NCBI RefSeq assembly: GCF_021155775.2
Contig: NC_060233.1
Span: forward strand, 27,693,456-27,757,455
Source of the DNA: Neodiprion pinetum
Taxonomy: Eukaryota; Arthropoda; Insecta; Hymenoptera; Diprionidae
Direction: 5' to 3'
DNA length: 64,000 nt
Part shown: piece after piece, positions 12,301-25,581 of the stretch
Numbering within the stretch: the stretch's first letter is position 1
Layout of the letters: every line of letters begins with the position of its first letter
The notes under the pieces: model-generated
The model's input: the letters and a program-made list of their open reading frames with translations, nothing else
Database searches by the model: none
Told to the model about the DNA's origin: nothing
Made by a program: the position numbers and the translations under genes

Positions 12301-15300
12301 AATCAGTTTCCCAAACATCGCTAATTTAGTAAAGTTAAATCGTTGCTAGCGAGGAATCTGAAAAGCGATACTGAAAATAACAGTCTCCTATCCTTGTACC
12401 AAGTGAATTACCTTCTCGTTCAGGATAGTTCTGAAAACTGGATGGCGAGAAACATTCCAACCATATTACATTTCAGGTTTCAAACAAACCAAAGGAACGA
12501 TTCATCCATGCTGTCGTGTCTTATCAACGACGGATATTTTATAAAATTCTGACAAGCGGATCGAGAAGAATGACAAGTCGATTAAAGAAATGAACACCGT
12601 ATCCTCATTCGATGAGTGGTCACACGTTGCGTCAACAGATGCCACGTTGGGGGAAAAAATTGCCCTTCTCAACTTCTCGCAGCAGTGTAAAAGGTATTTT
12701 CGTCGTTGACAGACTCGGCAATCAATCAGACGACCGAGTATTTACATTAACTTTTGTCAAATCGTCATCCGTCACGCCGCTCTAACACAATAATCCAACT
12801 TAATTACCAAAGTACTCTGAGGCGTCGCTCCCTCAGGCGCAGGTGCGAGGACCAACTTCCAGTCTCCATATCCATCAGGATAGGCACTCGCCTATACGCG
12901 AACCAATGCCAACATGCAGACGCTGTATATCCATGTATACCGACGTCTTACCGTCTTTCGATAATATGCTGATCCCGTTTACAAGCCAGGACAATCCTGC
13001 AAAGGATTCGAGGGATGTAGAGGAGTCCCGTACCATTATACACCAGCTGATACTCGCGTCGGGTCTTCGCCGTACCCTCATCCCTCTCACTCTCCGTCGT
13101 GTTCAGGCCTTGAGTCGACTCCCACAAGTCGGTTGAAAACCTTCATCCAGCCTATCGTCTCCGTTTTAGGGGACGCACTGGTTGCTTGGGACACGTTGTA
13201 CTCCGTGTAGGTAGAAGGATGAACAGGATCGTCAACAACGTTACCGTTCCTGCACGCTGGGTTGAACGATAATTGCGTACCGTTCCTCTAGTAACGGTTG
13301 AGACATTGATCCTTTGGTTCTAGTCCAACTCGCACTGAGACCATTAACGTCATCTCGAGCAGAGCTGAGTTGGTATTGGATTAGATCGGATCATACGGAA
13401 GTTAGGACGGTTGAACTTTTCAAACGCGGAGACAAAAGAGAAAGAGAGTTACTATAGGGACGCGAGATGAGAGGATATTGCGGATAATAAAATAAAAGGC
13501 GATGAAACGGATGGTGAGAAAGGGAAGGTCGTAATTCCTCATGCAAATGAAAGTTTCTAAGGATATTAAGTCCGTAACCTGCTTTTAGAAATTCTCGGAA
13601 ACTTGTACTGGGAAGCGATGTCTGTATGCTGTTTTGTTCGAAGAACGAGACGCTTTGAGGAAGCTTTCGTCTTCATCGAATTAATCAAACCCCGGCTCTT
13701 TCTTTGACTTGCCAAGTTTCGCGTGTAGATGTACAGGTTGAGTCGGTACAATCTCCCAGAGTAGGACTAGACAATTCTAATCTCGTAGTAAGCACTTACT
13801 CACCCTGTATAGTATAGGCAAGAAGAGTGTCTCATTACACAGTCCATGCAAGAAATAGCCCGAAGGGATGTTGTACGCGGATCAAAGAGTATAGTTGAAA
13901 CAGTATCACCTATTATATCCCACCATTTTGAATCTATAACGAATTTATGCCGATGGGTTGAGACACTTCGAAGGAGTATAACATTAAAGAGGATTGGTCT
14001 CTATGAGCCAAAAATTGGGTACTCAAACCGACACCACTCGGATTCAACAGTGGCTTGTCTTGTTTCTTGTTCAATTTAACGTTCCTAGTTGCTGGTTGAC
14101 ACTTGCATACCTTAATTACTTCAGTTTTGTGGCTGAATCATCAATGTCCATCGGATAAAATTGACCAGAACGGAAAATTTGAAGCGTCGGATTTCCACTG
14201 GGGATGATTTTACCGTGCTTGGACAGTAATGATGTCAGAATTATACGCGATAATTGGGTTCGTCGATTATAGTCATGACAGATATTACTGTTGAAATTTC
14301 ATGACACGCGAGAAGCTTGCTTTCTAGTCAGTCAATATCGTAAAAAGTCGCAAGTCAGCCTGAGGAAATCGTTATCAATTGATTACGAAGAGTGAGGTTA
14401 TTTAAAAAAATTCCTGACAATTCTAGACGTTGTCGAAAAGAATATCATAGCAGAAGATTACAAGTCAAGACAAAGGTTGGAAAAGGAATTACATTTCGGA
14501 ATTTGAACTGACGATCAAGTCTGGATGTTAATAATTTGAAAGAAAGTACGTTGCCGTGTCAATTTCTTTAATAACAAAAAGACACGTAATGCAAATTCAT
14601 TTTAGTTCTTCACAGCTCATTTTTTTCTGAAATTAATTTTTGACCGATCATCTCCGTAGATTTGTTTCAATTTTTATTTCACAATGTGAAAAAACGTTGC
14701 GTGCAAAGTTATTGCAGATTTTAATTATAAACTTATGATTTATTTAAAGAAAATTTTTACGTTCATTTGATACATCTTGCAAACAATTCTCCAATCAGAA
14801 TAAATAACCACTGATCCATAAACATAAATAAGAATTACGACTCTGATATTAAAACATGGACCATCAATGCAATCTTTCACAAGCAATATTGTGAGAATTT
14901 TTTAATCAAAATTTAACACAATCCTCATCAGTTTCGCTTTTCAAATCACAGTTGTACACTTTTTTTTTCGTTTTTATGCTAATTTTCTTTACCAGACCAA
15001 GTACCGCACATCTTTTATAATTGTATCAACAGCATATCGATACGACTATTTGGATAGCATCGCGTTACTAATTTCCAAAAGAGTTAAGAAACTTATCAGG
15101 TCCTTTATATTGAATTATGCAAATGTTGTTTACTGATAAATAATTACCGTTCAAAGTTTATCAGGGAAGATCTTTTGCTGCTATAATATTAAAGGAAGTT
15201 ACGCTCTCGACGTAACGAATCATGGAACTCAAATTAGCCCTGTATAACCTGCAGGTAGGGTAAAATTGCCCAAACTTCCAAACTCCTGCCACCTTTCTCA

Positions 15301-17283
15301 CTTCCATTTCCTACCACCGCAGCGCTGAGCTCAAAGGAACGTTTCTTCCCGCGGTTTTTCGCCATCTGTTTACCCCGTCAGGTTCCATTTTCCTTCTCCC
15401 CCCTCTAACTTCGTTCTTAAAAGCAAGGCCGCAAAGTTGAAACCGAAGTAATTAACTAGCACAAAAATTGAGCGAATGAAACGAGTCCGGGATTAGGTTG
15501 AGTTTATCGTTTCGCAGAACTGCGACACGGGCTATGCGTCTTTCCGATTACCAATCGATAGTCCACCCCCAAGGTCCTGGATACCAGACAGTATCTTTAT
15601 CTCACCGTTTCTTTCAAGCCGTGTTTTCGTTCGCTCGTTCAGGGGATGACTGAAGGTCCCAATTCCTGACACCCGGCGATTTCTCTCCCTCGAATCGCCC
15701 TTACAGGCACAGATCGGTGCAATTAACTTTAAAAGGCGGCGCCACCTGCGCCGGTAGTTGTCGAAACGACGGTGACCTTGAGTCGAATGGACATCGAGTC
15801 GTGGCGTAACGGCATCAAAGGTGAAAAGGCTGTTTCGAGGGTCAGGGATGATCGTTGGATTTAATCAAAGATTGAACGTTCGAGTCTTCTGGACTGGAGC
15901 GCGTCGCAATCTCGTATCGCATTTTATTTCCCGTCAAGTTTTCCCGCGCTAATCATCAGCTCGAAACGACGCTTTCCATCCCGCTTCGAGCAGGAAGTTT
16001 TAATGAGTGTGGAATTAGATATCCGGCCGACTACCGCCCTCATCCTCCACTGCACTCTTCGGACTCGGGAGTAGACGATTTGAAACTTGCAGACTGCAGC
16101 TTGCAAGCACGAACGGAGTTCTGGGCCTCGGAGTGCCTCGTGATACCTCCGCATTCTGAACCTCGGCTCAAACGCGGTGTAACGAACAACCAAAGCTTAC
16201 GCCAAAGGCGTTTCAACCCTCGGCAATTTTCCCCCCTCGCGAAATCATGGACGAGATGATTTCGATGCAAATATGCAATGCATACGCGCTGGTTCTACTT
16301 GGCGAATCTATTCAAAATCTAATTGGGGTTCGGGCCGTTGTTCTCTCGATCAATCAGCTAAATTTCATTCCAACTATGAATTGGCCCTGCCTTTGAACCA
16401 TTGAATCGGGCTTATAGGCAATCACACCTTGCCCGTTTACTCGCGCGATTCGGTCAGTTTCGATTTTCAACATTTTACCCACACGAAACTTTTTTTCATT
16501 GATCGGCGAGTGGCGTAAGCATCATTGTGTTGAAACTGAAACTTCATTTCGGAGAAAACTTTGAGTGATTCGACTTCTTTTCATTTCATGGCTAGAATTT
16601 AGAAAAAAAAAATTCAATCGAGCTGCGATACTCTTTAGCGAATTGTAGCGAGTTATCGATTTTATTGAAACTAATTGTAAGTTTGTACTTGAACCTGGAC
16701 TCTGATAGAACATGTGGTATTATTTGCTCTCTATTCAACTCTGTAAATAATTCACTCTCATAAGCGACACAGAGACTTGCGGATTAGGTGTATTTTCCAA
16801 ATGTATAACTCTTCGATATTCTCTTTGACCTGAAGGTTGAAAAAATATTACACAACAATCCCGCCGTGCTAGACATACATGTGATATATAATTCTAAGGA
16901 AACTGCTAATTAACAATTTAGATGGTAAATATGTTCATTCTTGACAAAGCCAAAGAATTTTTACCATCAATTCGGCGTTGAAAAAACCTGAACATCAGAA
17001 TGCTTCGACAAATTCCATAATTAAACCATTTATTATTGTTCATGTACAAAACCCGTTGACAGAAAAACTGAAATTCGTTATAAAAGGCCCTAAAAAGTTG
17101 GGAAATTTTTAGTCTCTACTATCATACGCTGAAACTCTGCAAGTCTAACAACTTGCCGTTCGTTTCTATACCTTGGACACCAAGAAACCTTACCGTTATA
17201 TCAACAAAGCATCTCCCTACAATTACTTCACCCGACATAAATCCACCGAGAAAAAACTCAACCCAATCCAGTGATGATCGCAA
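9319..17283. other. Non-coding stretch with GC-richer patches
   Basis: A+T-rich DNA to about 10.9 kb, then GC-richer patches at about 10.9-13.8 kb and 15.2-16.4 kb. Several 60-100 aa open frames exist on both strands in the patches. They overlap in competing frames, lack credible splice sites and match no family I recognise. The patches could be regulatory or unrecognised exons. Confidence 0.4.
9612..9632. repeat. Homopolymer of 21 C
   Basis: An uninterrupted run of 21 C followed by TCCC, in otherwise A+T-rich DNA. Confidence 0.95.
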
Positions 17284-17356
17284 GCCTCCATAGCTCAGGG
17301 GTTAGAGCACTGGTCTTGTAAACCAGGGGTCGAGAGTTCAAATCTCTCTGGAGGCA
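17284..17356 (+). tRNA. tRNA-Thr (anticodon TGT)
   Basis: 73 nt, with a perfect 7-bp acceptor stem (GCCTCCA/TGGAGGC) and discriminator A. The anticodon arm is CTGGT-CTTGTAA-ACCAG, giving anticodon UGU, which reads ACA threonine codons. The A box is TAGCTCAGGGG and the B box AGTTCAAATCT. There is no intron and no encoded CCA. A run of seven T starts 8 nt downstream and would terminate RNA polymerase III. All arms pair well, so this looks functional. Confidence 0.96.
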
Positions 17357-18144
17357 GGTGAATTTTTTTCAACCAAAAACCGTCGGAATGAACTATTCGA
17401 ATAGCAAATTCGTACCGTAGAGGGTTTCCGGAGGATCACGTGTACGAGGATCGACAGGATCTGAGCCTCTTTCGTCTTTTTTTTTTTTTTTCCTCCCCTT
17501 CCCCTTCCCGCCATCCTCCGCTGATTCCATTCGGGGTCCGGCTTCGCTTCCTGATCCAAATTGATCCGATAATCAAACTCGCAACTAATTTTCCCCGCAG
17601 CTAGCTGGACTGAGTCGCCGCTTACGGGTCGGCTGTCAAATTAGATTGTCGACCCGCTTCGCGTTCCTGTCGCTCCCGCGCTACCAGTCGTGCGGTTTCC
17701 CACCGACCATTCCCCGCGAATTTCCCTCAAATTGTTTTACCCAAACTTGGAGAGTTTAAGCGCCATTAAACAAGTCCGTAACGCGTCGCTCACCCCTCGC
17801 CTGGATACCATTGCCTAATAAAACTGTACCAATTTTATCCGAATGTGGGGTTCTTCGCCTGGTTTACTACCTTCAATTCTAGATCCGCACTATTACACGG
17901 ATCGCTCAGTGCCAACTCCACGCGATATCCAACCGAATCAAATCGTCCATTTCGGCAAAGAAATTCACGCACATCAACATCATTTTTTTTTCATTTTTTA
18001 TAGACTAAGAAAATTGACAGGTTCAGAATTACACGCAATCCCTGATATATATTTTGATTTTGTGCATTGATTAGGCAACTTTTTTCACGTCATTGTCCAA
18101 AATTTATCGCTACTTGTCAAAACTTTGTCATCACGTTTCGACAA

Positions 18145-18345
18145 CTAAGTTTCTTGCTGGTATAATAATTCATCAGCCGATTTGAAACTCTTTGTCACAG
18201 TTTGCAACGGGTTTATTTTGCGCGCCATTTTCGTGACGTCACTAATCAGTACACCTAACCTAACCTCGAATCGCTGTTCCAACCTAAGAAACGCCGAATG
18301 GCGCGCACATTCGAAACACATTTTACAACTCTCGTAACTTTCCAT
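18145..18345 (-). CDS. Doubtful small ORF (66 aa, or 27 aa from the inner ATG)
   Basis: From the ATG at 18345 the minus strand encodes 66 residues ending in a TAG at 18147-18145. An inner ATG at 18228 sits in a favourable context (ACGAAAATGGCG) and gives a 27-residue peptide starting MARKINPLQ. The region contains a CRE and inverted GGCGCGC motifs, so the inner ATG could mark the start of a leader or first coding exon. However, the frame stops without a splice donor. No family is recognised. It could equally be a promoter region with a chance ORF. Confidence 0.2.
   Translation of the reverse strand: MESYESCKMCFECARHSAFLRLEQRFEVRLGVLISDVTKMARKINPLQTVTKSFKSADELLYQQET
18220..18306. promoter_or_regulatory. 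CRE-containing block with GGCGCGC inverted repeats
   Basis: A full palindromic CRE (TGACGTCA, 18234-18241) lies between two inverted copies of AATGGCGCGC (18220-18229, reversed, and 18297-18306), with CCTAACCTAACCT at 18253-18265. The mixture of CRE, CpG-rich inverted repeat and CCTAA repeats in A+T-rich DNA resembles an insect core promoter region. No transcript start or gene could be fixed to it. Confidence 0.35.
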
Positions 18346-18633
18346 AGCTATTCTCAATAAACTTCACACCGCATAGGTTAATTTTAGTAGGTATAATATG
18401 TGACTGGAAATTTTTTTGTCTTACTTTAATTACTGGTGAGGCAAATTTCATCGACAACCTAAATTAATCTAAATCTAATTGTTACATCGATCTGTCTACA
18501 CTTCTGATGTAAACGTGCGACGGGTCTGTGTAATAGGAAACGGTAACTTCGTATCAATTTTTGTAAACATTTGGATTTGTTGAGAAATGGAGAAAACGAG
18601 GCGATGGAATTGCGGATGATTCACATCACGCTT

Positions 18634-18658
18634 AGAGAAGAGAAGAGAAGAGAAGAGA
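18634..18658. repeat. Pentanucleotide microsatellite (AGAGA)n
   Basis: About five tandem copies of a purine pentamer. Confidence 0.85.
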
Positions 18659-19280
18659 TTACCTCCTGGATTGTAACAAGGCACGAGGCTGAATATAGCA
18701 ACGATTAGCTTTGGTTCCTTACATAGGTAAACTTCGAATCTTAGTCTGCAGGGCCTCCTCAATATACATTTGTGATTACTCGCTCGTGAAATACGATGCT
18801 AATTGAAGTTACGCGAGATATTGCAGCTGAAACGAGACACGTCGAGTCTGTTTAGACGTCTTAGAACCCGAAACGTGGATCTATCGTACAACGGGAGTTT
18901 TCTGTGGAACTTCCCACTCAACGCGAACTCTGTAGCGATAGTCACTGAGCTGAAAATAATCGATGCATCGATTAATCGAGTCGAAAAAAATAATCATAAC
19001 ACAACTCGATTGAATGGGTAAAAATTACTCGATTGATCTGTTGTTTCGTATTTTTTTTTTAAACGGTGCATATGAAACCAAAATTTCTTAAATTTCAGTA
19101 CGTAGTCTTGATAGGGAAAAAGTTTTTTGATTATTTATAGTTTCGTTCGAAATATTTTTCAATTTCAGGTGAAAACGTTCGTTTATCTTTCACTTATTAC
19201 GTCAAATAGGAGCAGTATAATGATAATAATTCATTTTTCATCACAAATTTATATTGCATTGCGTCGTTCATAATTGTAGT

Positions 19281-19306
19281 AAAAAAAAAAAAAAAAAAAA
19301 AAAAAA
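19281..19306. repeat. Poly-A run of 26
   Basis: Uninterrupted A26, without an adjacent retroelement body that I can recognise. Confidence 0.95.
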
Positions 19307-20870
19307 CAGATTTTCAGGTAAAATAATCGAGTTTGAAAAACAATCGACTATACTCGATTAATCGGGGAAAGATAATCGATTTAATAGAAGATCCATTAGT
19401 TTTTCATTCTTAGCAAAAAGATAGGCAACGTAATATGTACGTTTTGAATACGCAGCAACAGAAAATGAAACGTGTGTGTACATATTACAAAGTTTCACGT
19501 CAATTCAATTTAATTCAAATTAGCTTTTCCACGTCCCGTATTTTTGGTATTGAATCTGTTTACGTTCATTGTATTATTTATCACACAATATTAATAACAA
19601 TTGGGACGAATGTGATTTTGAAACAATGACATCTTGACATTGTTGGAATTTTGCTCCATAAATTTCTTGTTATATCTCTTCGCAAGATAATATCTTTGCT
19701 CAAGTTTCTGAATTGAGATTCCGCAAAGAAGAAATCCCAGAGATATTCTCCGTGAACTTTCGAGTCTCTCTGACATGGGTTGCACATTTCTGCCTCGAGG
19801 AACTTTCTGATTTCTTACTATTTCTCAACGTCATTTCCTTTTTCTTTGAAAATTCATCTGTGCAGGTTTTACCGCCAGTTTCTTGTACAGTTCGGTGTTT
19901 TACAGTGAGTTTCCTTGTGTTGGAAAAATTTCGAATCCTTCACTGTAGTAGATTTTTACGATTATTTTCTTCGGTAGAGAAAAATATTTCATCGACTCTA
20001 TTGAATTTTTTTAATTTATTTAACAGACGATAGACGCACGATAATATTTATTGACCTCAAAAATTTGCAGGAAAAAAAAAAATAGAAACATGTGATCGAT
20101 TAATATTTAAACTATCCGAAAAGTTGTAAAATTTATGACAGAAAAATTGACGTTCATTAATGAAAGTCAAATTCCATATTTATAGGCTTTGCGAAAATTT
20201 TAAAGGAAATTTACACAAAGTCAAAACGTCTTTTCATTGAAAAAATCTGAGAAACAGCTTCGATTTATACTCTTACCTAGAAAGGCTGACCAATTGTGGA
20301 AACTATTGAAAACTTTCCGCCGTAGAACAGAAGCCCGCAAATGACAGATATCGAATTCAGTGGGTACGGAAAAGCCGTCTGCAAGGTATTGTCGAAACGG
20401 GGGCGGATTCAACGAAGCCGCAACCCGCGGATCCGATAGTTTGAAACAAAAGAGAACCGCGAAGTTATGGATATACGGCGACGAAGAGAAGTCGAAAGTG
20501 GGAAGTCAAAGTTCAGGGCGCTGCGTTGCAAAGGGCGGGAAGGTTAGAAGGTCAGTTGAAAGAGCGGGCCGGAAACCCGGGGCGCAGATGTCGTGATTGG
20601 ACCATTGTTCGACAAATTGCTTCGTTGAAATTAATTTGAAATCAATTTCCGGAACGGCGATCGCCTTCCCCTTCCCTCTCGCCCTTCGTCGCGCAATAAT
20701 TTACATACCAGGCATGCCGTTAACGTAAAACGTTCGCAGGATGATATTAAATAAATATATAACGCGAGCCCAAATAATTGTGAAATTTAATTTTCGCATT
20801 TATACGATGTCCAACTTGTCGGAAAGTTTTTTCAAGTGAAAATTTCAAGATTTAGTTATACACACAGGTA

Positions 20871-21298
20871 CAATGAGAAAAATTGCATTTGTTACAGTAA
20901 CTGGAAAAATTCAGAAAACAGGTATCGTTAAAAAACACTGTTTAAATATTGTTGAAATTGCGAAAAACGAGGTACGCGTAAACATTCTGCGCTATCGTCT
21001 ATCCTTTTTTGGCTATTGCAACGCAAAATCAGTTTTTGAGGTTCACTCTACTTTTTTAGTTAAATAAGGCTTTAACGTCGATTTATTGTTACACGAGCAT
21101 TAAATTTTCGCAACAGCTGCAAGAAAATGTAGCAACAGGATTCGTAATGAGAAAGAATAGTAACGGATAAGAGACTTTCCGGTAACAGCTAGAAAACTAA
21201 TTTTCATTTTCTACCTGGAACTATATTTTTCGATTGTGGTAAAAAATGAAAATATTTAAGGACCGAGCGGTAACCGGAAATAAAAATTTCTCTCGGTG
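20871..21298 (-). mobile_element. TA-flanked MITE, copy B (full length, 428 bp)
   Basis: Complete copy in reverse orientation. It starts CAATGAGAAAAATTGCATTT and ends AAATTTCTCTCGGTG, with TA duplications at 20869-20870 and 21299-21300. The termini form a short imperfect inverted repeat (consensus CACTGAGARAAATTT). It has no coding capacity. TA target duplications suggest mobilisation by a Tc1/mariner-type transposase, which is an inference. Confidence 0.88.
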
Positions 21299-21300
21299 TA

Positions 21301-23751
21301 TCGTATGAAAATCCTCTAATTTTCAAACACAGTTTTGAACTTTTGTCTTCGAATTTTCAGCACTTTCTGTCACCCGAGAAGAAATACGACTCGATACACT
21401 TTTGCGTAAGAGAGTTCGCCCATTGCGAATATCAGATCGAATTTCATGTACTGTCGGAAAACACGCTTTTTCGAGTTTTAAGTCCTGTATATGCGAAGGG
21501 TATAAAAATACATTGTTCACATTTTCTTGTGTAGAGAAATAAACATTTTGGTGTATGACCTGAAGTTTTTATAAAGGGATGGAGATGAGATTATAATTAA
21601 ATCGAGATTCTTCGGTTTTATGATTTCAACGCCTTTATCGGACTTTATGGGCAAATTTCGTTTATGTCCCTCATGAAATTGCTGCAAAGCCCATTTTGAA
21701 AAATGGGTATCAAAAACAACCACTCAACTGTTTTCAAGAATATTCAAAACATTTCAGGTTTAAAATGACAAAATTTTAATAAAATCTCAAGCATAAGTTG
21801 TAAACTCGAAATGAATTTTCAACTCAATATAGTGTGAATGGTTCACGAACTTAAAAAAATCAATACTCTTGAGTTTTTCATGCTGATTCACAAATTTTTT
21901 TTCGTTTCGGATTTGTCCGAAGGCTAGCTATAACCTTATACATTAAAAAGGATGATTTTTTATTTTAAAACCTGAAAATAAAACATTTTTACACCATCAC
22001 ATGTTCTCCATAAAACGCTTAAACTTCCAACTTGACCATTTTCTGTTAAAAAAAAACGAACTATTTTTCCTGCGATACTTAATCGCATTGAGAAAAAGTT
22101 CGAGATGTGATCATAAAGTAAAAGTATCAGTATACGTTTACAAATTTTTACCGTACATTGTCAAATTTGATTACCCGAGCTTTCGACACTGAATCGTATT
22201 ACAAATTAATGTTACAGCAGAGTTATCGTAAAATTTGGATCATTGACCATTTTTCAGTCGGTATATCGTAGAAAGAAGTTACTTGTGCGATATTTTTCGC
22301 AATTGTTGTGAAAGTTTACGAAAGTGTTATTATACGTAAGCTGTAAATGAGGTTATCACACAAATTTTTCGAACAAGCAAAATATTAATGTCCAATCGAC
22401 AAGTGCGCGTATTTGAAAACTTGTTGCCCTGTAACGCGAAATACCGATAAGCTTTTTTATGGTATTTTTTTATTTTTTTTTTATTTTTATTTCCTATTAT
22501 ATACCTAGCACCTTTTTTACGATGATACCGTATCGGAGTTTGTTTCATGGAAACATGAAACCGCAGCTATGGGGATAACGATATTCTCATGGTGTGAGTT
22601 TTACGCGGTTGATATTTTACAAAGAAGGAAAAAGAAAACGTTGTTTTTTCTCCTTATTTCAGCCTCGATAGGCATTTCATGAAAAATGATACGCATCTCA
22701 ACGTGACGTTGAATTTCCAAAAACGAACTCTTCCCGATTTCACGATCAAAATACCATTTGCCGGTAAAAATAATGATATTATTACTTAAGCTTTTCTTGG
22801 TAAAGAGAAGTTTCCAAATGCTGATTGACATTTTTCGGGCGAATAAACAATTCTCTAATCAATACTAATAACGAAGTATTTCTAGCATCACGCGATGTGT
22901 AGTACAAAACGAAGTCGATCGTATTCGAAACTCGTGTACGTAAATAATTACATTCTGAAATCCAATGTCATGTAAACTCCCATTAAATTACCAACAATCC
23001 CATTAGGGAAATGGTTAAGCCCCCTATAGGATTACGTTGGCATCTGTCATTCGATGAATTCGAAACACGAATCGAATTTACATGTACATATAACCTGTAT
23101 TAATACAGCACAAAGATAATTATTCGAAAGTAATCAGCAAAATCTGTTTAATTAATTCGTTACAAATACTAATATCCGTAATAACAACCGGCTGATCATT
23201 ATTGTATAATTAAGTTGAGTATGAAATTCTTTTGAGAAAATTACGTGGAGTAATTTGAGAGTTTATAAAGTCACCTTAGGATCTCCAACACGTTTATAAA
23301 GCTCGTTTAAAGGTTATCAAAGTTTAGGGAATGAACAGAATTATCTTTTAAGGAATAAACGGAACTTGTAAAAAATTACGGACTTGGTTTAACGGATAAC
23401 GAGCTTCCTGAACGAATGATAAAATGTTTGAACAATAAAGTCTAATTGTTATCATAAATCGGTGAACGAAAGTTTTTTGTTTGTAATAATTTCGGTGTAT
23501 TTTGTTTGTTTTTTTTTTTTCTCAACGTAGAGATTATATACTTTTAGAATATATTGAATTTTTTTCACGTCACAATACACGTAACGCGAATTCCGACTGA
23601 ATAAGAAAATTCCCGAAGAAAAGGAATTTTGTTCGTTAAATTCTTTCGATTTTTATCGACCGCAATCGTTCAAATTGAGAAGATGGGGAAAAAATTGAAA
23701 CAAAAGACTATCGCGAAGTTATATTTGCTACGTCGCAATCGCAATTGTGTC
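21301..23751. other. A+T-rich non-coding stretch
   Basis: No gene or exon I can support between MITE copy B and the second tRNA-Thr gene. Confidence 0.5.
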
Positions 23752-23824
23752 GCCTCCATAGCTCAGGGGTTAGAGCACTGGTCTTGTAAACCAGGGGTCG
23801 AGAGTTCAAATCTCTCTGGGGGCA
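23752..23824 (+). tRNA. tRNA-Thr (anticodon TGT), second copy
   Basis: 73 nt, differing from the copy at 17284 by one base: the 3' acceptor strand is TGGGGGC, giving a tolerable U4-G69 wobble. The anticodon loop CTTGTAA, A box and B box are identical. It is followed 5 nt later by a long T run, a strong RNA polymerase III terminator. Flanking sequences differ from the first copy. The same strand and a 6.4 kb spacing suggest a local duplication. Confidence 0.95.
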
Positions 23825-24384
23825 GGTATTTTTTTTTTTTGTTTTTGTTATGTTTTTTTTTCAACGCTTCATTTCGTACGAAATTCCCATTTACTCGCAT
23901 CTTCTTAACTTATTTACTCGTTTGACATTTTCAAATCATCGCAAACTCGAAAGGAACGAATCAAGCTATTGTATAAATCTTGGACGATAAAATACGTACG
24001 AACCATTATTATATGATCAATTAATATACAACGATAATTCGACAAATTCACCGCATATTTTCATCAGAATCGTTCAGCACTAATTACGCGGTTTCGCCAA
24101 TATGTACACATTTAAACAGGTGAATACATAAATGCGGTGCGATGTGGATGGGTGTGGAAATTATTTGAACCGATGAAGCGTCGAACCGGTCACACCTGTC
24201 TGAACAGACGTGGTATGACAATGTACATTGTACGGATACGGTGAAAATATGGTTTGTCGAGCGGATATTAACGTTTTAATTCTCTTGTAAAACGGATGAT
24301 TAATTTCATAGGGAAACAGGAAATAAAAAATTTAACCCTTTTTTTCTCCGCGTTTTTTTGCTGCGATGAAGATACCGTGATCTC

Positions 24385-24814
24385 ACACAGAGAAAAATTT
24401 CATTTGATACAGTAACTAGAAAAATTCAGTAAAGCAGGTATCGTTGAAAAAAACTGTTTGAATATCGTTGGAATTACGAAAAACGAGGTACGCGTAACCA
24501 TTTTGCGCTATCGTCGATCCTTTTTTGGCAATTGCAACGCAAAATCAGTTTTTGAGGCTTACTCCACTTTTTTTAGTTAAATAAGGCTTCAACGTCAATT
24601 TGTTGTTCCACGAGCATTGAATTTTCGCAACAGTTGCAAGAAAATATGGTAACAGTGATCGTAATGAGAAAGAATAACAACGGATTCTAGACTTTCCGGT
24701 AACAGCTGGAAAACTAATTTTCATTTTCTACCTAGAACTATATTTTTCGATTGTGGTAAAAAATGAAAATATTCAAGGACCGAGCGGTAACCGGAACTAA
24801 AAATTTCTCCAAGT
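24385..24814 (-). mobile_element. MITE copy C (near full length)
   Basis: Reverse orientation, from CACAGAGAAAAATTTCATTT to AAAAATTTCTCCAAG, with the full internal sequence (GAGGTACGCGTAACC, CGATCCTTTTTTGGCAATTG). No clear TA duplication is left, and the ends have drifted (CTCCAAG instead of CTCNGTG). Confidence 0.8.
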
Positions 24815-25561
24815 CTTCACAGATATTTCACACGTCTAGAAAACGCACGACGGTTGTCCAAACGATAAAAAAATGAATGAGATCAATTCATCGTATATTT
24901 CGACGGTTACAAGTACGCGTGCAGCGTGGAAAATATAGCAGCAATGAGGATAAAATTCTCACTGTTGTTACAAGCCGGGCCTCTCTTTAAACTCGAGCAA
25001 CGCCCACGGCACTCGAAATATTCAAACACCATGCACACACACACGCACACACCAGTGCAATCACACGTCTTCACACAGCATTAAATATCGTTCCGTCTCG
25101 CCCGCTTTTGATGCATCAAGAAGCACCAATAATTTTCCGGCTTTTCCCGACCGCCGCTGTAGCGTAAAAACCGCACGCGGCCGGCCAGTGACGGCAAAAA
25201 TTTGGTCCGTCTTGTTCCGATGAATCAGACTCGAATGAGGTATGCTAATGTTTATAACCGTTTTGTCCAGTGTTTGCAATTCCTGGATTATTTTTAACCG
25301 CGCAAACGGAATTCTCTACAGAAATCTTACCAAGCTTTTCGTCTTCGTAGACTACACAAATTTGGCATTCATTCTCTACTTTGTACCGATTTTATTCAAG
25401 ATGACTCGATGTTTATTGACGAATGTCTCTTAATCGGTTAGAGTTAGGAAAATTCTATCTCAGTACTATTTTATAGGTCGTAGAATTTTCTATAAGAATC
25501 TGTACTTAAATAGTTTATAAGTCAAGCAGTTTACCGAAAAGAAATATTGAAATATCTTCCG

Positions 25562-25581
25562 TTTTTTTTTTTTTTTTTTTT
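25562..25581. repeat. Poly-T run of 20
   Basis: Uninterrupted T20. Confidence 0.95.

Larger units (their letters stand above)
17357..20870. other. Non-coding stretch between tRNA-Thr and MITE copy B
   Basis: Apart from the regulatory-looking block at 18.2 kb and simple repeats, I see no gene. GC-richer patches at 17.4-17.9 kb and 20.3-20.7 kb carry only unconvincing open frames. ATCGATGCATCGAT at 18959-18972 is a perfect 14-bp palindrome. Confidence 0.4.

Noticed and set aside
12754..13136. Overlapping 70-97 codon frames on both strands
   Set aside because: Competing frames across the same GC-richer DNA; none shows domain features or splice signals.
18253..18265. CCTAACCTAACCT as telomeric DNA
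   Set aside because: Only two and a half units; far too short for a telomere or an interstitial telomeric array.
20360..20596. 78-codon plus-strand frame rich in Lys, Arg, Gly and Ser
   Set aside because: Purine-rich low-complexity composition, no family and no splice context.
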